This document shows positions 23,116 to 34,793 of a DNA stretch of 64,000 nucleotides, piece after piece. The DNA is from Symsagittifera roscoffensis (lineage: Eukaryota > Xenacoelomorpha > Acoela > Convolutidae), in assembly GCF_963678635.1 (NCBI RefSeq), contig NC_087063.1:85671574-85735573 (forward strand), given 5' to 3'. The notes under the pieces are model-generated. The model searched no databases. It saw only the letters and a list, made by a program, of their open reading frames with translations, and was not told the DNA's origin. A program made the translations under genes and the position numbers. Each line of letters opens with the position of its first letter. Positions within the stretch are counted from its first letter, which is position 1.

Positions 23116-23189
23116 TGAATTTGAATTAATAATCTATAAGCGGTAACAAAGCCAAAAAATACTTGCGCAGAAACCTTTTATGTGGAAAA

Positions 23190-25850
23190 AAATAGTCGCT
23201 GTATGTCGGGTTTTTTGTTGCAGAAGCCAATGGCTGTTTGATGTTGTTCGAAGGTGGTTATTGAGGGTGGATATTTAGCTCCGAAGACGATGATGATTTC
23301 GCGGTGATGATAATGTTTAACTCCTTGATTAGTTCGCCCCAAGAATTGTAGCTTTTTTATTGGCCTCTTTTATGCTCATGCGCACAAACATGCTTTCCAT
23401 TTCACCAGAGACTGCTACGGGTGTCTTTTCAAACCTCATTAAAAATTCAAACAATTTGTTCATTATTTCCTGTCCCGTCTCTAAGCAGGAATTGAGTGAA
23501 ATAATTTTTGAAATTCGATGCAGCACTCGTTACGCGTTGAGCTCTACCGAGTTTCAGTTGAGTTATACTTGCACGCTGCAGTAAATACCATTTTCGTAAA
23601 GGCGGCAGATGTAGAAATAATACTGGTAACACGTAATTTTTTTTCAATATCAGTTGACAATGATTTCTCCTAGAGGTGCATTGTGGTTTTGTCCTTTTGA
23701 AGTTGTTGTCAAAGAGATGATATGGTAGCGAGTTCCATCAATTTGAAAACTTTGTTTCATAAAATCGAATTGCTTAGCAGTTTTCTTCAGAATATTCTCG
23801 TAGTTACATTAGAATGTGTGCCGGTTTTTTGACATTCCAAAAGTTTTCAACAATTTCATTTGAGGAAGCATCCTCGTGCTGCTTCTTGTCTATGAAAAGG
23901 GTTGGATGATAGTTTCACTGCTCATCTTAAGATTTCTGATGCAGCGGGCCTGTAAGCGTCCAACTCAGAAAATTGCAAACTTTATACGGACTCCCGGCAG
24001 CCTCATTCAAAATTTTTCTCTGCGATATGCCAGAAAGCATTGACAACGAGTAGGATGTGTAAGAAGATTAGGAAAAGCAATGTGTCGTAATTGGTCATAC
24101 CGAGAGCATGATTTACTCAGCCGTACGACATTCATCGCGTCGAAGTTGAGCGTTTCCATCAAACAGACTGATTGCAGATTTCAGAGAGCAGACGTAGAGT
24201 TGAAAGGTCCAATGTATAGTTGAACAAGATTTGACGAAACAGTGTCCTCACTGATAGCACCACGAAAGCTTAATTTAACTGTTCCTCTGGGCTTACACTG
24301 TATGGTATACATTGTGTATTTCAGAAAATAGGAACTGTCCACAATTTTATACCAAGGAACTGCTTGGTTGTGTTGTTGTTAAAAAAATAATGGACATTAA
24401 CTAAAGTTTGTATTCAATTAACATAAACTGGAATTCGGTTTTCCAAACTGAAAATAATAGCTTAAAAATTATGTCGCGGAGTAGTTGCTTCCTGGTTCCG
24501 ATGTTAAGTAGAGTAGTGTTTTCCCCGCAATTTTTCATGATACAGCGTCTTGCGGAAGTGCAATCAGCTGATCTATGCGCGCACAGGCAGTTAAACCACA
24601 ATTGGTTGTCCTTCGCTAGTTGTTTCTTCTTGCGTAGTTAGCCTTAGAATGACTTGGCGGTGTCCAATAAAGCGATCTTCATTGTCCATAAGGCATAACA
24701 ACTTTTAGTTTACTTGGTTATTTCTTGAAGTTGTTCTTTTCGTCGGTAGGTTGCCTGTTACGCATGGCTACAAAAACTTTTTGTTGTTGGATGTTTTTCA
24801 ATCTTGTTTCTCGTTAAAAAACGTAGTGCATCAGGTAAAGAGTCTAAAACCTCGCAAGCGCTAGATTACTTGTTAGGCCAGTCCGTGAAATGTTTGAGTG
24901 TAGCTTAGTCTATCTATGGACGCAGTATTCTTGCCACTTGAAGACTGCTGGAGGAAGGTTACTCGAGTTCAAACCGGTTGTGTGGTTGCCTAGTTCGATA
25001 TTATGCACCAGCTCACGTAGAAGAGCAGCAAACCTGACAAAAGTTTGAGGTTCCAGTATCGTGCAGTCCAGAACGTGCAGTCGCTCAGAGTTTTGCGGCT
25101 CCCTGGTAAAAGATGCAACAAGAACTTTACGGTCGAGAACGCGCAGTGGCTTAAAGTGCTTTAGCTTGCTAGTGAAAGCTGAAACTACAATTTTAATGGC
25201 CCCATCTGCTAAATACGTTTTCTAGTGCTTGATTATATTGTAAGGAATTCGTGAGGTAGCTCTAACAAAAATTTTGGCTTTATCGAGCCAGGGACTACGG
25301 GTATCTTTTCTTCCACGTTTTTGAGTTTTAGCTTTAGTTTGAGAGTAATTATTTGTGAGTTTTAGCTATTGCAGTTCGAAACAGCTCAAACAAATTACTC
25401 CATTCTAATGGACTACTGACTAATTTAGGGAACTTGATATCAGTGAGCTCGAAACTTTTAAAATCTTATAAAATGTGTTGTTGCTTTTGCTTTGGAGACC
25501 GTGATTGACTGGATTAGGTCGATCCGTAGAAAGTATGTTGAGGCTGTTTGCGCAAATGTGTTGCTGTGGTATCGATAGATTCAATGGATAACTGATCAAT
25601 TCTAGAGAAATCTGGCAAAACGCAAAACGGTTACAGGAGACCATTGTTGAAGTAGTATAAAAACTAATGTCTGCGGTAGAAATTTTGAGTTTGCTGATCT
25701 TAGTTGTAGTGGAAGTTCACACGGGAAAACTATTGTTGATTGGGATCGTATGCAAAGATTGTTGTTATGTAGAGTGACCGGGGGTGTCTTCTCTCTGTAT
25801 CCCGTTGTGGTATTTATTGTATTGTCGCATTAAATTCATTACAAAACATT
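23190..25850 (-). mobile_element. BEL/Pao element 5' half, copy 2
   Basis: A duplicate of 5,578-8,240: RT N-terminal part (to 23,647), knuckle (24,401-24,705) and gag core (about 25,290-25,644), with the same lesions as copy 1. The 3' half (catalytic RT box, RNase H, integrase) is absent because the duplication starts inside RT. Confidence 0.85.
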
Positions 25851-26025
25851 TGTAGTTTCCTGGCAAAGATGCTTCAATTCCAAGATTTCGCACGTCTGCC
25901 ACAGGGCTTTAGCTTTAGCTTTATCTGTCAGTTAGTCCAATTCTTGCAGGCGTTTTAAATGCTTTTTAGCAGCTATTTTTAGATCCTACAAAACAGTTGT
26001 GTAATTGCGCTGCCAAGTTGTAATT

Positions 26026-26852
26026 CAAGGCCTTGTAGAGAAGTGAAGCAAAACTTTCATTTGTTGATAGGTGCTTGTTGTGAGGTTTTTGGAACCTTTG
26101 TTGAAGTAGTGAAAAAACTATTGGAATGATTCAATAAAGTTAATAGTGATATCAGTGAGCTCGAAACTTGATATCTGTTTTTGTAGAAATGATAAATACG
26201 AACGGTGCTGTTGACTCTATGAGCGTGCGTAAATCGTATAGGGCTTTATAAACTTTTAAGAAACTATGAATTATTATGTACTGATGATAATTTGATTTCT
26301 AGTAATAAGAATTTATTGTTTCTTTGTAGTCGGTTGGTTTAGAAAGCTTTAAACCTAAACTGTATTCTTAATTGTTAGAGCTGATAATTAAGTCAACCTA
26401 CAAGGCCCACAAGGCCTTGTAGAGAAGTGACGCAAAACTTTCATCTGTTGATAGATCCAACAAGGCCTTGTAGATCCAACAAGGCCTTGTAGAGAAAAGC
26501 AGCAAAACTTTCATTTGTTGATAGGTGCTTGTTGTGAGGTTTTTGGAACCTTCGTTGAAGTAGTGAAAAAATTATTGGAGTGATTCAATTAAGTTGATAG
26601 TGATATCAGTGAGCTCGAAACTTGATATCTGTTTTTGTAGAAATAATAAATACGAACGTGGCTGTTGACTCTGAGCGTGCGTAGTTCGTAGAGGGCTTTA
26701 TAAGCTTTTAAGAAACTATGAATTATTATGTACTTATGATAATTTGATTTCTAGTAGTAAGATTTTATTGTTTCTTTGTAGTCGGTTGGTTTAGAAAGCT
26801 TCAAACTTAAACTTTATTCTTAATTGTTAGAGCTGATAATTAAGTCAACCTA
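26026..26852. repeat. 454-bp tandem duplication with CAAGGCCTTG palindromes, unit 2
   Basis: Copy of 8,417-9,244, with blocks starting at 26,026 and 26,480. Confidence 0.8.
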
Positions 26853-27082
26853 TTGGGGATTTTTTTAACTTCGTTTCAGAAAAATTGTCATAAAACTGTT
26901 CCATGTTTCATGAAACTCGACAGCGGATGTTTCAGATGGCGAACATAGACAATCTATAATCGCTATCTGAAATATCAGCTGTCGAGTTTAAGAAACCCGA
27001 AACGTTTTTATGACAACTTTTCTGATAGAAAGTTAAAAAAATTCTACGGTAGGTTGACTTAATTATCAGCTCTAACAATTAA
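26820..27082. mobile_element. Fold-back MITE, copy 2
   Basis: Copy of 9,212-9,474. The 33-bp inverted arms at 26,820-26,852 and 27,050-27,082 are intact. Confidence 0.75.
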
Positions 27083-28645
27083 AAACGAAACATGGATTTG
27101 CTTCACCATGAATTTTTTTTGGAAAACCAGGCTCTTAGTTTTTGACAAAGATAGTGATGTTAAAATCTTTGCAATTAAGTACTGTTGTTATTTAAAGGGA
27201 AGCGGTGACTTTAAAGTTTAGGCTCTAAATAAATTTGGCTATTGGGATTGGGCTATCTATTTATTATATCGAGAAAACTGTTGTTATTTAAGTACTCACT
27301 TGGTACTCCGAGGAGAGGACTAACAATCAACTAACTAGATGAGAACAAGAGTAGCAAAAAAGTTTACCTAACCATTAAGTCCATTGAGCGTTCAAATTAC
27401 AGCATGAATCTGGGTTAGAAAAAGTAGCACAAATGGGTTTTGGTATAAAAAAAACGTTCAATATGGATCTAGATAAATGAAGAGCCTTTTCGAAATGAAG
27501 CCGATGCAGATGGCGGCCTAGAAGTGGCCCTCGAGGTTCATGATGCTTGGTAAATACGGCCTTGTCCTGTTGAAGTTGCTTGTAGATGGTTTGTTACCAC
27601 GGGGGCCCAACCGCCGGTGTAATGAGACTGTTCACTCTGGTCGCCAAAAATTTGAGACCGAAGGTACATCAGTCTTATTTTTTTTGTTAATTTGTCCAAA
27701 ATTCAATTATTGTAACATTCAAAATTGTGACCAAACTCCGTTATTTTAATAATCATAAAGCGTAATTTCGAATCATTTGGAATACAACTTAAACATATAA
27801 AACATTAGAAGTACACAAAACGAAAAATGTTGAAAAAACTAGGTCTACTAAATTTTTAGTAGGTCTCGATTAAATTTCAATCAAGGCAAATATGCCGAGC
27901 AAAAAAATTTAAATTTAAAATTAGCAGCAGAACAAAACTGACGAGGTGGAAACAAACCGACAATTTTTGAGCAGACAACAGTTGAGCCTAAAAAATTGAG
28001 TTTGTAAAAAAAATTTGAGGCTACTAAAAACGCAGTAAACAACACTTGGAACTAAAATGAACATAGCTAACTGGCAAAATTTTGGAAAAAAATCAACGCA
28101 AAAATCTAGCTCCTTTTTTCAATCAATCTCAACTCGAAATTTGAACAAAAATAGATGGCCTTAAACCTCTTTTTCTACATTAATTCATAATCAACAAACC
28201 AACTAGAAAAGTTTTTGAATTTCATACATTCAGAAAAAAACAGGGTCCGGTCGGGAGTCGAACCCTAGAGAAAGGGAGTCTGGCTACAAGGCATTTGTGT
28301 AAATAATTTAGTGTAAATAACAAGTGTACATAAATTAAAACTGGTAATTACTTTCTTTCAAAGACTAAACTGAATTTCGCAAGAAGCGCTGGTTTTGAAG
28401 AAAGCCCTGAACTTAACTAATAGAAAGTTGGAAAAGAGTCAATGAACTCAAATCTACAAAAAAAACTGACTAATTTTTAAAAATCATCTTTCAAATTTCT
28501 ACGTAAACATTAAATAGCCTCGACCCTCTTTGAATTTCAAAACATAATTATTATTGAAACTTTTTTGATAAAAGTAGCTCAATTTGAGAAAACTGGATTA
28601 AGGAGTTAAATTTATATTCTGCTGGGGAAATCTGACAAATAAATT
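27083..28645. other. Non-coding stretch, copy of 9,475-11,034
   Basis: Duplicate of the unit 1 stretch, including the tRNA-like fragment at about 28,242-28,300. No gene is supported. Confidence 0.4.
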
Positions 28646-28948
28646 CCACAAAAGTCAAATGATAAATTAACAACATTAAAAACAAACGACATTGAAAATT
28701 GTCCTCAACAAAACCCCACCTAACACATTTAAGGTTTTTGGAGGCACACAGACAAGAACAGCTCACCTAAACACTCAACTCGGCTCATCATATCAAAAGT
28801 AATGTTTTTGGGAGGCCCGAAGTCAAATGATCTATTTACAGCATTGAAAAAAAGTGACATTCTAAGTTGTACTCAACTAAACCCCTCCTAACGTACTTAA
28901 GGTTTTTGGAGGCACGAAGTCAATTGATCAATTCAAAGCCTTAAAAAT

Positions 28949-29027
28949 CATATTTACTCATTAATTTTACTATTATTTCAACCGTACTTTTAGTTTAGTT
29001 TTCAGATAAGATTTAGGGAATATCACA
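28949..29027 (+). mobile_element. LTR 3' fragment
   Basis: 79 bp matching the last part of the solo LTR and followed by CCCCT. The 5' part is missing and satellite sequence abuts it directly, so it arose by recombination within the array rather than a new insertion. Confidence 0.75.
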
Positions 29028-29955
29028 CCCCTCTTAACGTAATTAAGGTTTTTGGAGGCACAAAAAAATAACAGCTCACCTAGACACTTCACTCAGCCCC
29101 TACTAACACAACTAAGGTTTTTGGAGGCACGAAGTCAGTTGATCAATTCACAGCCTTTAAAATCAAAACGACATTGCACGGGGTCCTCAAAAAAACCCCT
29201 CCCAACACAACTAAAGTCTTATGCGACACTAAGTCTAGAACAATTTAACAGCTCACCCAAACATCCCACAAAGCCCCTCCTAGTACAACTGCGGTTTTTG
29301 GTGTCGAAAAATAAATAATAAAACTGCAGCATCAAAATTCGACTTTGTAAGTTGCCCTCATTTAAGCTTCTCCTAACACATTACATGTTTGAAGGCACAA
29401 AATCAAATGATCAACACACAGCAGTAAAACAAAACGAAAAAGCACGGTGTCTTCAACTTATCTCTCCTAATAAAACAAAGGTTTCGGGGCACAAAGTCGA
29501 GAACAGCTCACTTAAACATCCAACTAAGCCCCTCCTAACAAAACTAAGCTTTTTTGAACCTTGAGACACATGATAAATTTAAAGCATTAAAAACAAAACG
29601 ACATTGTATGTTCTCCTTAATTAAATGCCTCTAGCTGAACTAAGGTTTTTGGAGAGACAAAGTCAAGGTCAGCTCACCTAAACACTCAACTAAGCTCATC
29701 AAATCAAAAATATTGTTTTTGGAGTCGATGAACAACTGACAAATTTGCAAGAAACAAAACGACTTTGTATGTTGTTCTCAACTAAATGCCCCTGGCTCAA
29801 CTTAAAGTTTTGGAGGGACAAAGTCAATGACAGCACACTTAAACACTCAACTCAGCTGACCATATCATGTTATGTTATTTGAGGCAAGAAAAAAACTGAT
29901 CGATTTCCAGCATTGAAAAAATGCGACATTGCAAGTAGTACTCAAAAAAACCCCT

Positions 29956-30233
29956 TGTGGTGGTATGGTGTTGACTAACTAGTCTTTGAGGACATAAGGT
30001 TGAATTGAAGTGTCCTATGTTAATGATCATCCGATCACTATGAATTAGAGACCTGTCAATCATGTCTATTAAGTTTAACATCTTTGCGGTGCAAAACTAA
30101 AACTCACTCTTAGTAAACTATTCAAAGATTATAGTTGCTTACAATCGATTGTTCCATATTTACTCATTAATTTTACTATTATTTCAACCGTATTTTTAGT
30201 TTAGTTTTCAGATAAGATTTAGGGAATATCACA
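29956..30233 (+). mobile_element. Solo LTR of the gag-only element, unit 2
   Basis: 278 bp, TGTGG...TATCACA, with perfect CCCCT on both sides (29,951-29,955 and 30,234-30,238). This fixes the target duplication at 5 bp. Confidence 0.9.
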
Positions 30234-31164
30234 CCCCTCTTAACGTAATTAAGGTTTTTGGAGGCACAAAAAAATAACAGCTCACCTAAACACTTCACTC
30301 AGCCCCTACTAACACAACTAAAGTTTTTGGAGGCACGAAGTCAGTTGATCAATTCACAGCCTTTAAAATCAAAACGACATTGCACGGGGTCCTCAAAAAA
30401 ACCCCTCCCAACACAACTAAAGTCTTATGCGACACTAAGTCTAGAACAATTTAACAGCTCACCCAAACATCCCACAAAGCCCCTCCTAGTACAACTGCGG
30501 TTTTTGGTGTCGAAAAATAAATAATAAAACTGCAGCATCAAAAACCATTCGACTTTGTAAGTTGTCCTCATTTAAAATTCTCCAAACACAGTACGTGTTT
30601 TGAGACACGAAATCAAATAATCAATTTCCAGCAGTAAAAAAAATAAGAAAAAGCACGTTGTCTTCAACTAATCCCTCCTAATATAACAAAGGTTTTCGGC
30701 GGCACAAACTCAAGAACAGCTCACTTAAACATCCAACTAAACCCTTCCTAACAAAACTAAGCTTTTTTGAACCTTAAAACCCATGTTAAATTTGAAGCAT
30801 TAAAAACATAAGGACCTTGTATATTCTCCTTAACTAAATGCCTCTAGCTCAACTTTGTTTGAGAGACAAAGTCAAGGACAGCTCACCTAATCACTCAAAT
30901 CAGCTCATCATATCAAAAATTATGTTTTTGGATTCAATAAACAACTGATAAATTTGCATAAAAAAACAATATTTTATGTTGTTCTCAACTAAATGCCACT
31001 AGCTCAACTAAAAGTTTTGGAGGGACAATATCAAGGACAGCGCACCTCAACACTCAACTCAGCTGATCATATCAAATGTAGTATTTTTGGAGGCAAGAAT
31101 AAAACTGATCGATTGTGAGCATTGAAAAAAAGCGACATTGCAAGTAGTACTCAACTTAACCCTT

Positions 31165-31449
31165 TGTGGTGGTATAGTGTTGACCACCTAGTGTTTGAGG
31201 ACAAAAGGTTGAAATGAAATATGAAGAGTCCTATGTTAACGATCATCCGATCACTGTGAATTAGAAACCTGTCAATCATGTCTATTAGGTTTAACAGCTT
31301 TGCGGTGCAAAACTAAAACGCACTCTTCGTAAACTATTGAAAGATTATAGTTGCTTACATTCGATTGTTTCATATCTACTTATTAAGTTTACTATGAATT
31401 CAACCGTTTTATTAGTTCAGTTTTCAGATAAAATTTAGGGAATATCACA
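31165..31449 (+). repeat. LTR 1 of the gag-only element, unit 2
   Basis: 285 bp, matching LTR A/B of unit 1. Confidence 0.85.
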
Positions 31450-31542
31450 TGGCGCAGCCAATAGTTTCTTCTGAAGACAGGACGGAGCTGCTAGGAGTCC
31501 CTTCATTTTGGGGTAAGCCGAACCTCCATATCCATGAGAGGT

Positions 31543-32331
31543 ATGGATAAGTCAATTTTTCTTGCCGTATCATTCAAGGAGAACTGTGGCCCAAACATCC
31601 TATTATCAGATACAGCACCGGTACATGACGACCCTCCGCCAAAACCTGAAACTATTCCAAACTGAGAATCGACAACGCAAGCGGACAATAGAATCGCAAG
31701 GAATGAAGCAGCAGTCAGAAAAACAAACGAAGCAAACGAAGAACGACGGAAGAAGGGACTCAAAATAAGTCGAAACGTCTGCTACCATGAAGCAGACGCA
31801 CGAATAAAATCAAGTTTTTTCTTTGCCCTAGGTAATGAAGGGAAGAAGAGATTCTTGCAACAACTCGCACACACAAATCTCAACTCAGTAAACTTATTAG
31901 ACCAGGTAAACAGTATTAGGCCAGGAATCACAGTAGATGACACCCTCAAATCGGCGTTGCTACACGAAAAAGGATACGTAAGAGCGAACACTCTCCAAAA
32001 GCAGAACCCGTCTGCAGCAAGCAACTCGACGGAATTCATCAATTCTTCTAACCAATTTCAGGTAAAGCAAGAACCACTAATGTCCATCCAAACTAAGAAC
32101 TATGTTCAAAACAGAATGAACAGAGCGCTAGGGAAGGGGAATTTTAAATCAAAATATCAACAACACCAACCGAACACCCAATCAAAACCATGCTATTTCT
32201 GTGGAAAAAGATTTACACCCGAACATAAGGCAAAAAGTCAGGCCAGGGGAGCAATATGCAGAAGCTGCGGAAAAAAAACGAACATTTCGCAAAATGATGT
32301 AACTAAGAAGAACAATATTTGCGGTTCTTAA
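31543..32331 (+). pseudogene. Internally deleted gag of the gag-only element, unit 2
   Basis: Same protein as the two unit 1 copies, including the conserved TGA near the N-terminus and the CYFCGKRFTPEHK knuckle. One extra A in the A-run after CRSCGKK shifts the frame, so the last residues differ and the frame runs to 32,331. The A-run (7 against 8 A) is the likely slippage point. Confidence 0.65.
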
Positions 32332-32446
32332 GCCCGAGCAAGTTCAAGAAAAAAAACTCTTTGAAGTTTTAAACTCTTAAGCTCGTTGATTTGTTTATTG
32401 TGAAATGAAACTCATACGTTGTATGAATATTTTCTGCAGGGGGAAA

Positions 32447-32731
32447 TGTGGTGGTAGAGTGTTGACCACCTAGTGTTTGAGGACAAAAGGTTGAAATGAA
32501 ATATGAAGAGTCCTATGTTAACGATCATCCGATCACTGTGAATTAGAAACCTGTCAATCATGTCTATTAGGTTTAACAGCTTTGCGGTGCAAAACTAAAA
32601 CTCACTCTTTGTAAACTATTGACAGATTATAGTTGCTTACATTCGATTGCTCCATAATTAATTATTAACTTTACTAAAAATTCAACCGTAATATTAATTC
32701 AGTTTTCAGATAAGTTTTAGGGAATATCACA
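32447..32731 (+). repeat. LTR 2 of the gag-only element, unit 2
   Basis: 285 bp, matching LTR C of unit 1, preceded by a polypurine tract. Confidence 0.85.
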
Positions 32732-33644
32732 ACCCTCCTAACGCAACTAAGGTTTTTGGGGGCAAAAAATAACAGCTCACCTAGACACTCCACTCAGCCC
32801 TACTAACACAACTTAGGTTTTTGGAGGGACGAAGTCAACTGATCAATTCACAGTATTTAAAATCAGAACGAAATTACATGTCCTCAACAAAGCTACTGCT
32901 AACACAACTGAAGTTTTATGCAGTGGCACAAAGTCTAGAGCAACTGGACAGCTCAACTAAACACTCAACTCAGCTCATCAAATCAAATGTTTACGGAGGG
33001 ACGAAGTCAAATGATCGATTTACAGCATTGAAAAAATGCGACTTTGCAAGTTGTTCTCAACTAAACCCCTCCTGACGCAGTTTAGGTTTTTGGAGGCACA
33101 AAGTGAATAACAGCTCACCCATACACTCCCCTAAGCCCCTACTAACCCAACTTATGTTTATGGAGGCACTAAGTCAATTGATCAATTCACAGCATTTAAA
33201 ATCAAAACGACATTGCATGATGCTAACACAACGAAGGGTTTTGGAGACACAATGTCAATAACATCTCACCTAAACATCCCACTAAGCCTCTTCCAACACG
33301 AGTTAGTTTTTTGGAGTCGAAAAGTCAAATGATAAAATTACAGCTTTAAAAACAATACGACATTACAAACTGACCCAACTAAGCCCCTCCTAACACAGTT
33401 AAAGTTTTCGGAGGCACAACGTCAATAATAGCTCACCTAGAGACTTCATCAAACCCCTCCTAACACAACTAAGGTTTTTAGAGGCACAGAGTCAATCATC
33501 AAATCACAGCATTAAAAAAATTACAATAATGCAGGTTGTCCTCAACTAGACCCCTCCTTAAACAACTAAGCTTTCTTTTGGATGAACAAAGTCAAGAAAT
33601 GCTCACCTAAAAATCTCACTAAGACCCTCCTAACCAAGTAAAAC

Positions 33645-34793
33645 ATGATTCTAAAATTGTACCTTAACTTTTTTCAAAAAATTTTCAAATTTATTAAACT
33701 TAAATTCAAGCAATATCCAGATGTTCCGCAACAAATTCAGAATTGATTTGACAGACCCAAGCTATGGAAGGGAATCTTTAAGTAAAAAATGGTCAAAATG
33801 CAAATAACGAGAAAATAATCTGAGATTAGAATTCAACCAATTTCTAACACACTACAAATTCAATAGTTCAGGATGTCTATGAAAAGCTCAATGAAAAGCA
33901 AATTTCTCAAAACAAAAAATGACGTTATCGGTTTGTTCAATTAAACGCCAACTTAATTGATCTGTGGTACTTGAAAACAGATTCAAAGTTTAAAGTTTAC
34001 ATTGCTTTCCCAGAGAGCAAAAGACAAGATCGATCATCATATAGTTTGATGTTGTATGCTTCGTGTTAACGAGCCAAAATCTCATGTTTGTCATAAACTA
34101 TTGAAGAATGTCACGCTGTTGAAGTCTCACATTAAGTCACCAAACAGAGCAATCAAGGACCCGATAAACTGCCTAAGGAATTGATCAAGTGAACTCTTAA
34201 AACGAGCAAAATTGTACCATTTTGTCGTCGATAAAATGAAATAAATTATGTATCAAGAGTTTCATTGTAGCAAAAAAAATTGTACCTTATTCATGATCCG
34301 ACTTGCAAAATTGTGACTTTTTTGGAATAAACAACAAATTCAAAAAAAATGGGTGGTTGCATCAAGGTGCTCGTCAGATTCAAATCGCCGGAACAAAAAC
34401 AGGTAACGCGGAAGTACAAATGAGCATCTAATCTGATTAACCATTTCTGTAGAAAAAAGAAATTTCTGATTTCGAGAAAATCGTTTGTTTTCTAGCTACA
34501 TGAAAATTTTGTACGTCATGGAATATAATACACCGAATCTCGATGGAGGTATCTCTGCAGAAAGCAACGCGCGCAAATTTTCTGAACTAGGCGCTTCATT
34601 TCTTTTTCTAAATCTTTGGTGACACCATTTTTATCATTGATTTCGCCAATTATAGAAAGATGTTTAGAAAGGCATTTAACACGACTTAACGACATAATGG
34701 ACGTGCTCGGAACTTGCATTCTGTTGCCGATTTATAAGTATTACCCTCAGCTTTAAGGATTGTCATAGCGCATGTAATAGTGGTAGATATTAT
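33645..34793. other. Non-coding stretch, copy of 17,111-18,267
   Basis: Duplicate of the unit 1 stretch. No gene is supported. Confidence 0.4.

Larger units (their letters stand above)
5578..23189. repeat. Large tandem duplication, unit 1
   Basis: The sequence from 5,578 to about 23,189 recurs as 23,190-39,680. The order is identical: 5' half of the BEL element, 454-bp repeats, fold-back MITE, tRNA-like module, satellite with LTR insertions, PolB pseudogene, tRNA-like cluster. The junction at 23,185-23,192 is an A-run joining the right end of the unit to the middle of the BEL reverse transcriptase. At 39,680 the A-run continues instead into new sequence, marking the original right border. 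Confidence 0.9.
20601..23189. other. Non-coding stretch with several tRNA-like modules
   Basis: No protein gene is supported. It contains a 17-base C-run (21,186-21,202), tRNA-like modules at 21,386-21,447, 21,736-21,803, about 22,880-22,945 and 23,058-23,115, and A/T-rich filler. Minus-strand frames of about 60-90 codons, such as 21,309-21,572, run through the tRNA-like sequences and are not considered genes. It recurs at 37,081-39,680 and, shortened, at 41,761-44,035. Confidence 0.5.
31165..32731 (+). mobile_element. Gag-only LTR element, two-LTR form, unit 2
   Basis: LTR 31,165-31,449, internal 31,450-32,446, LTR 32,447-32,731; 1,567 bp in total. ACCCT flanks it on both sides, with one extra T on the left. 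This is the clean non-autonomous form: primer-binding-type site, gag, polypurine tract, no pol. Confidence 0.85.
28646..33644. repeat. Dimeric satellite array 2 (with LTR insertions)
   Basis: Same monomers as array 1. Relative to array 1 it contains an extra block at about 28,949-29,300 that copies the solo LTR's 3' tail plus the monomers to its right, and it lacks one internal unit of the gag element. The array has therefore been rearranged since the duplication. Confidence 0.85.
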
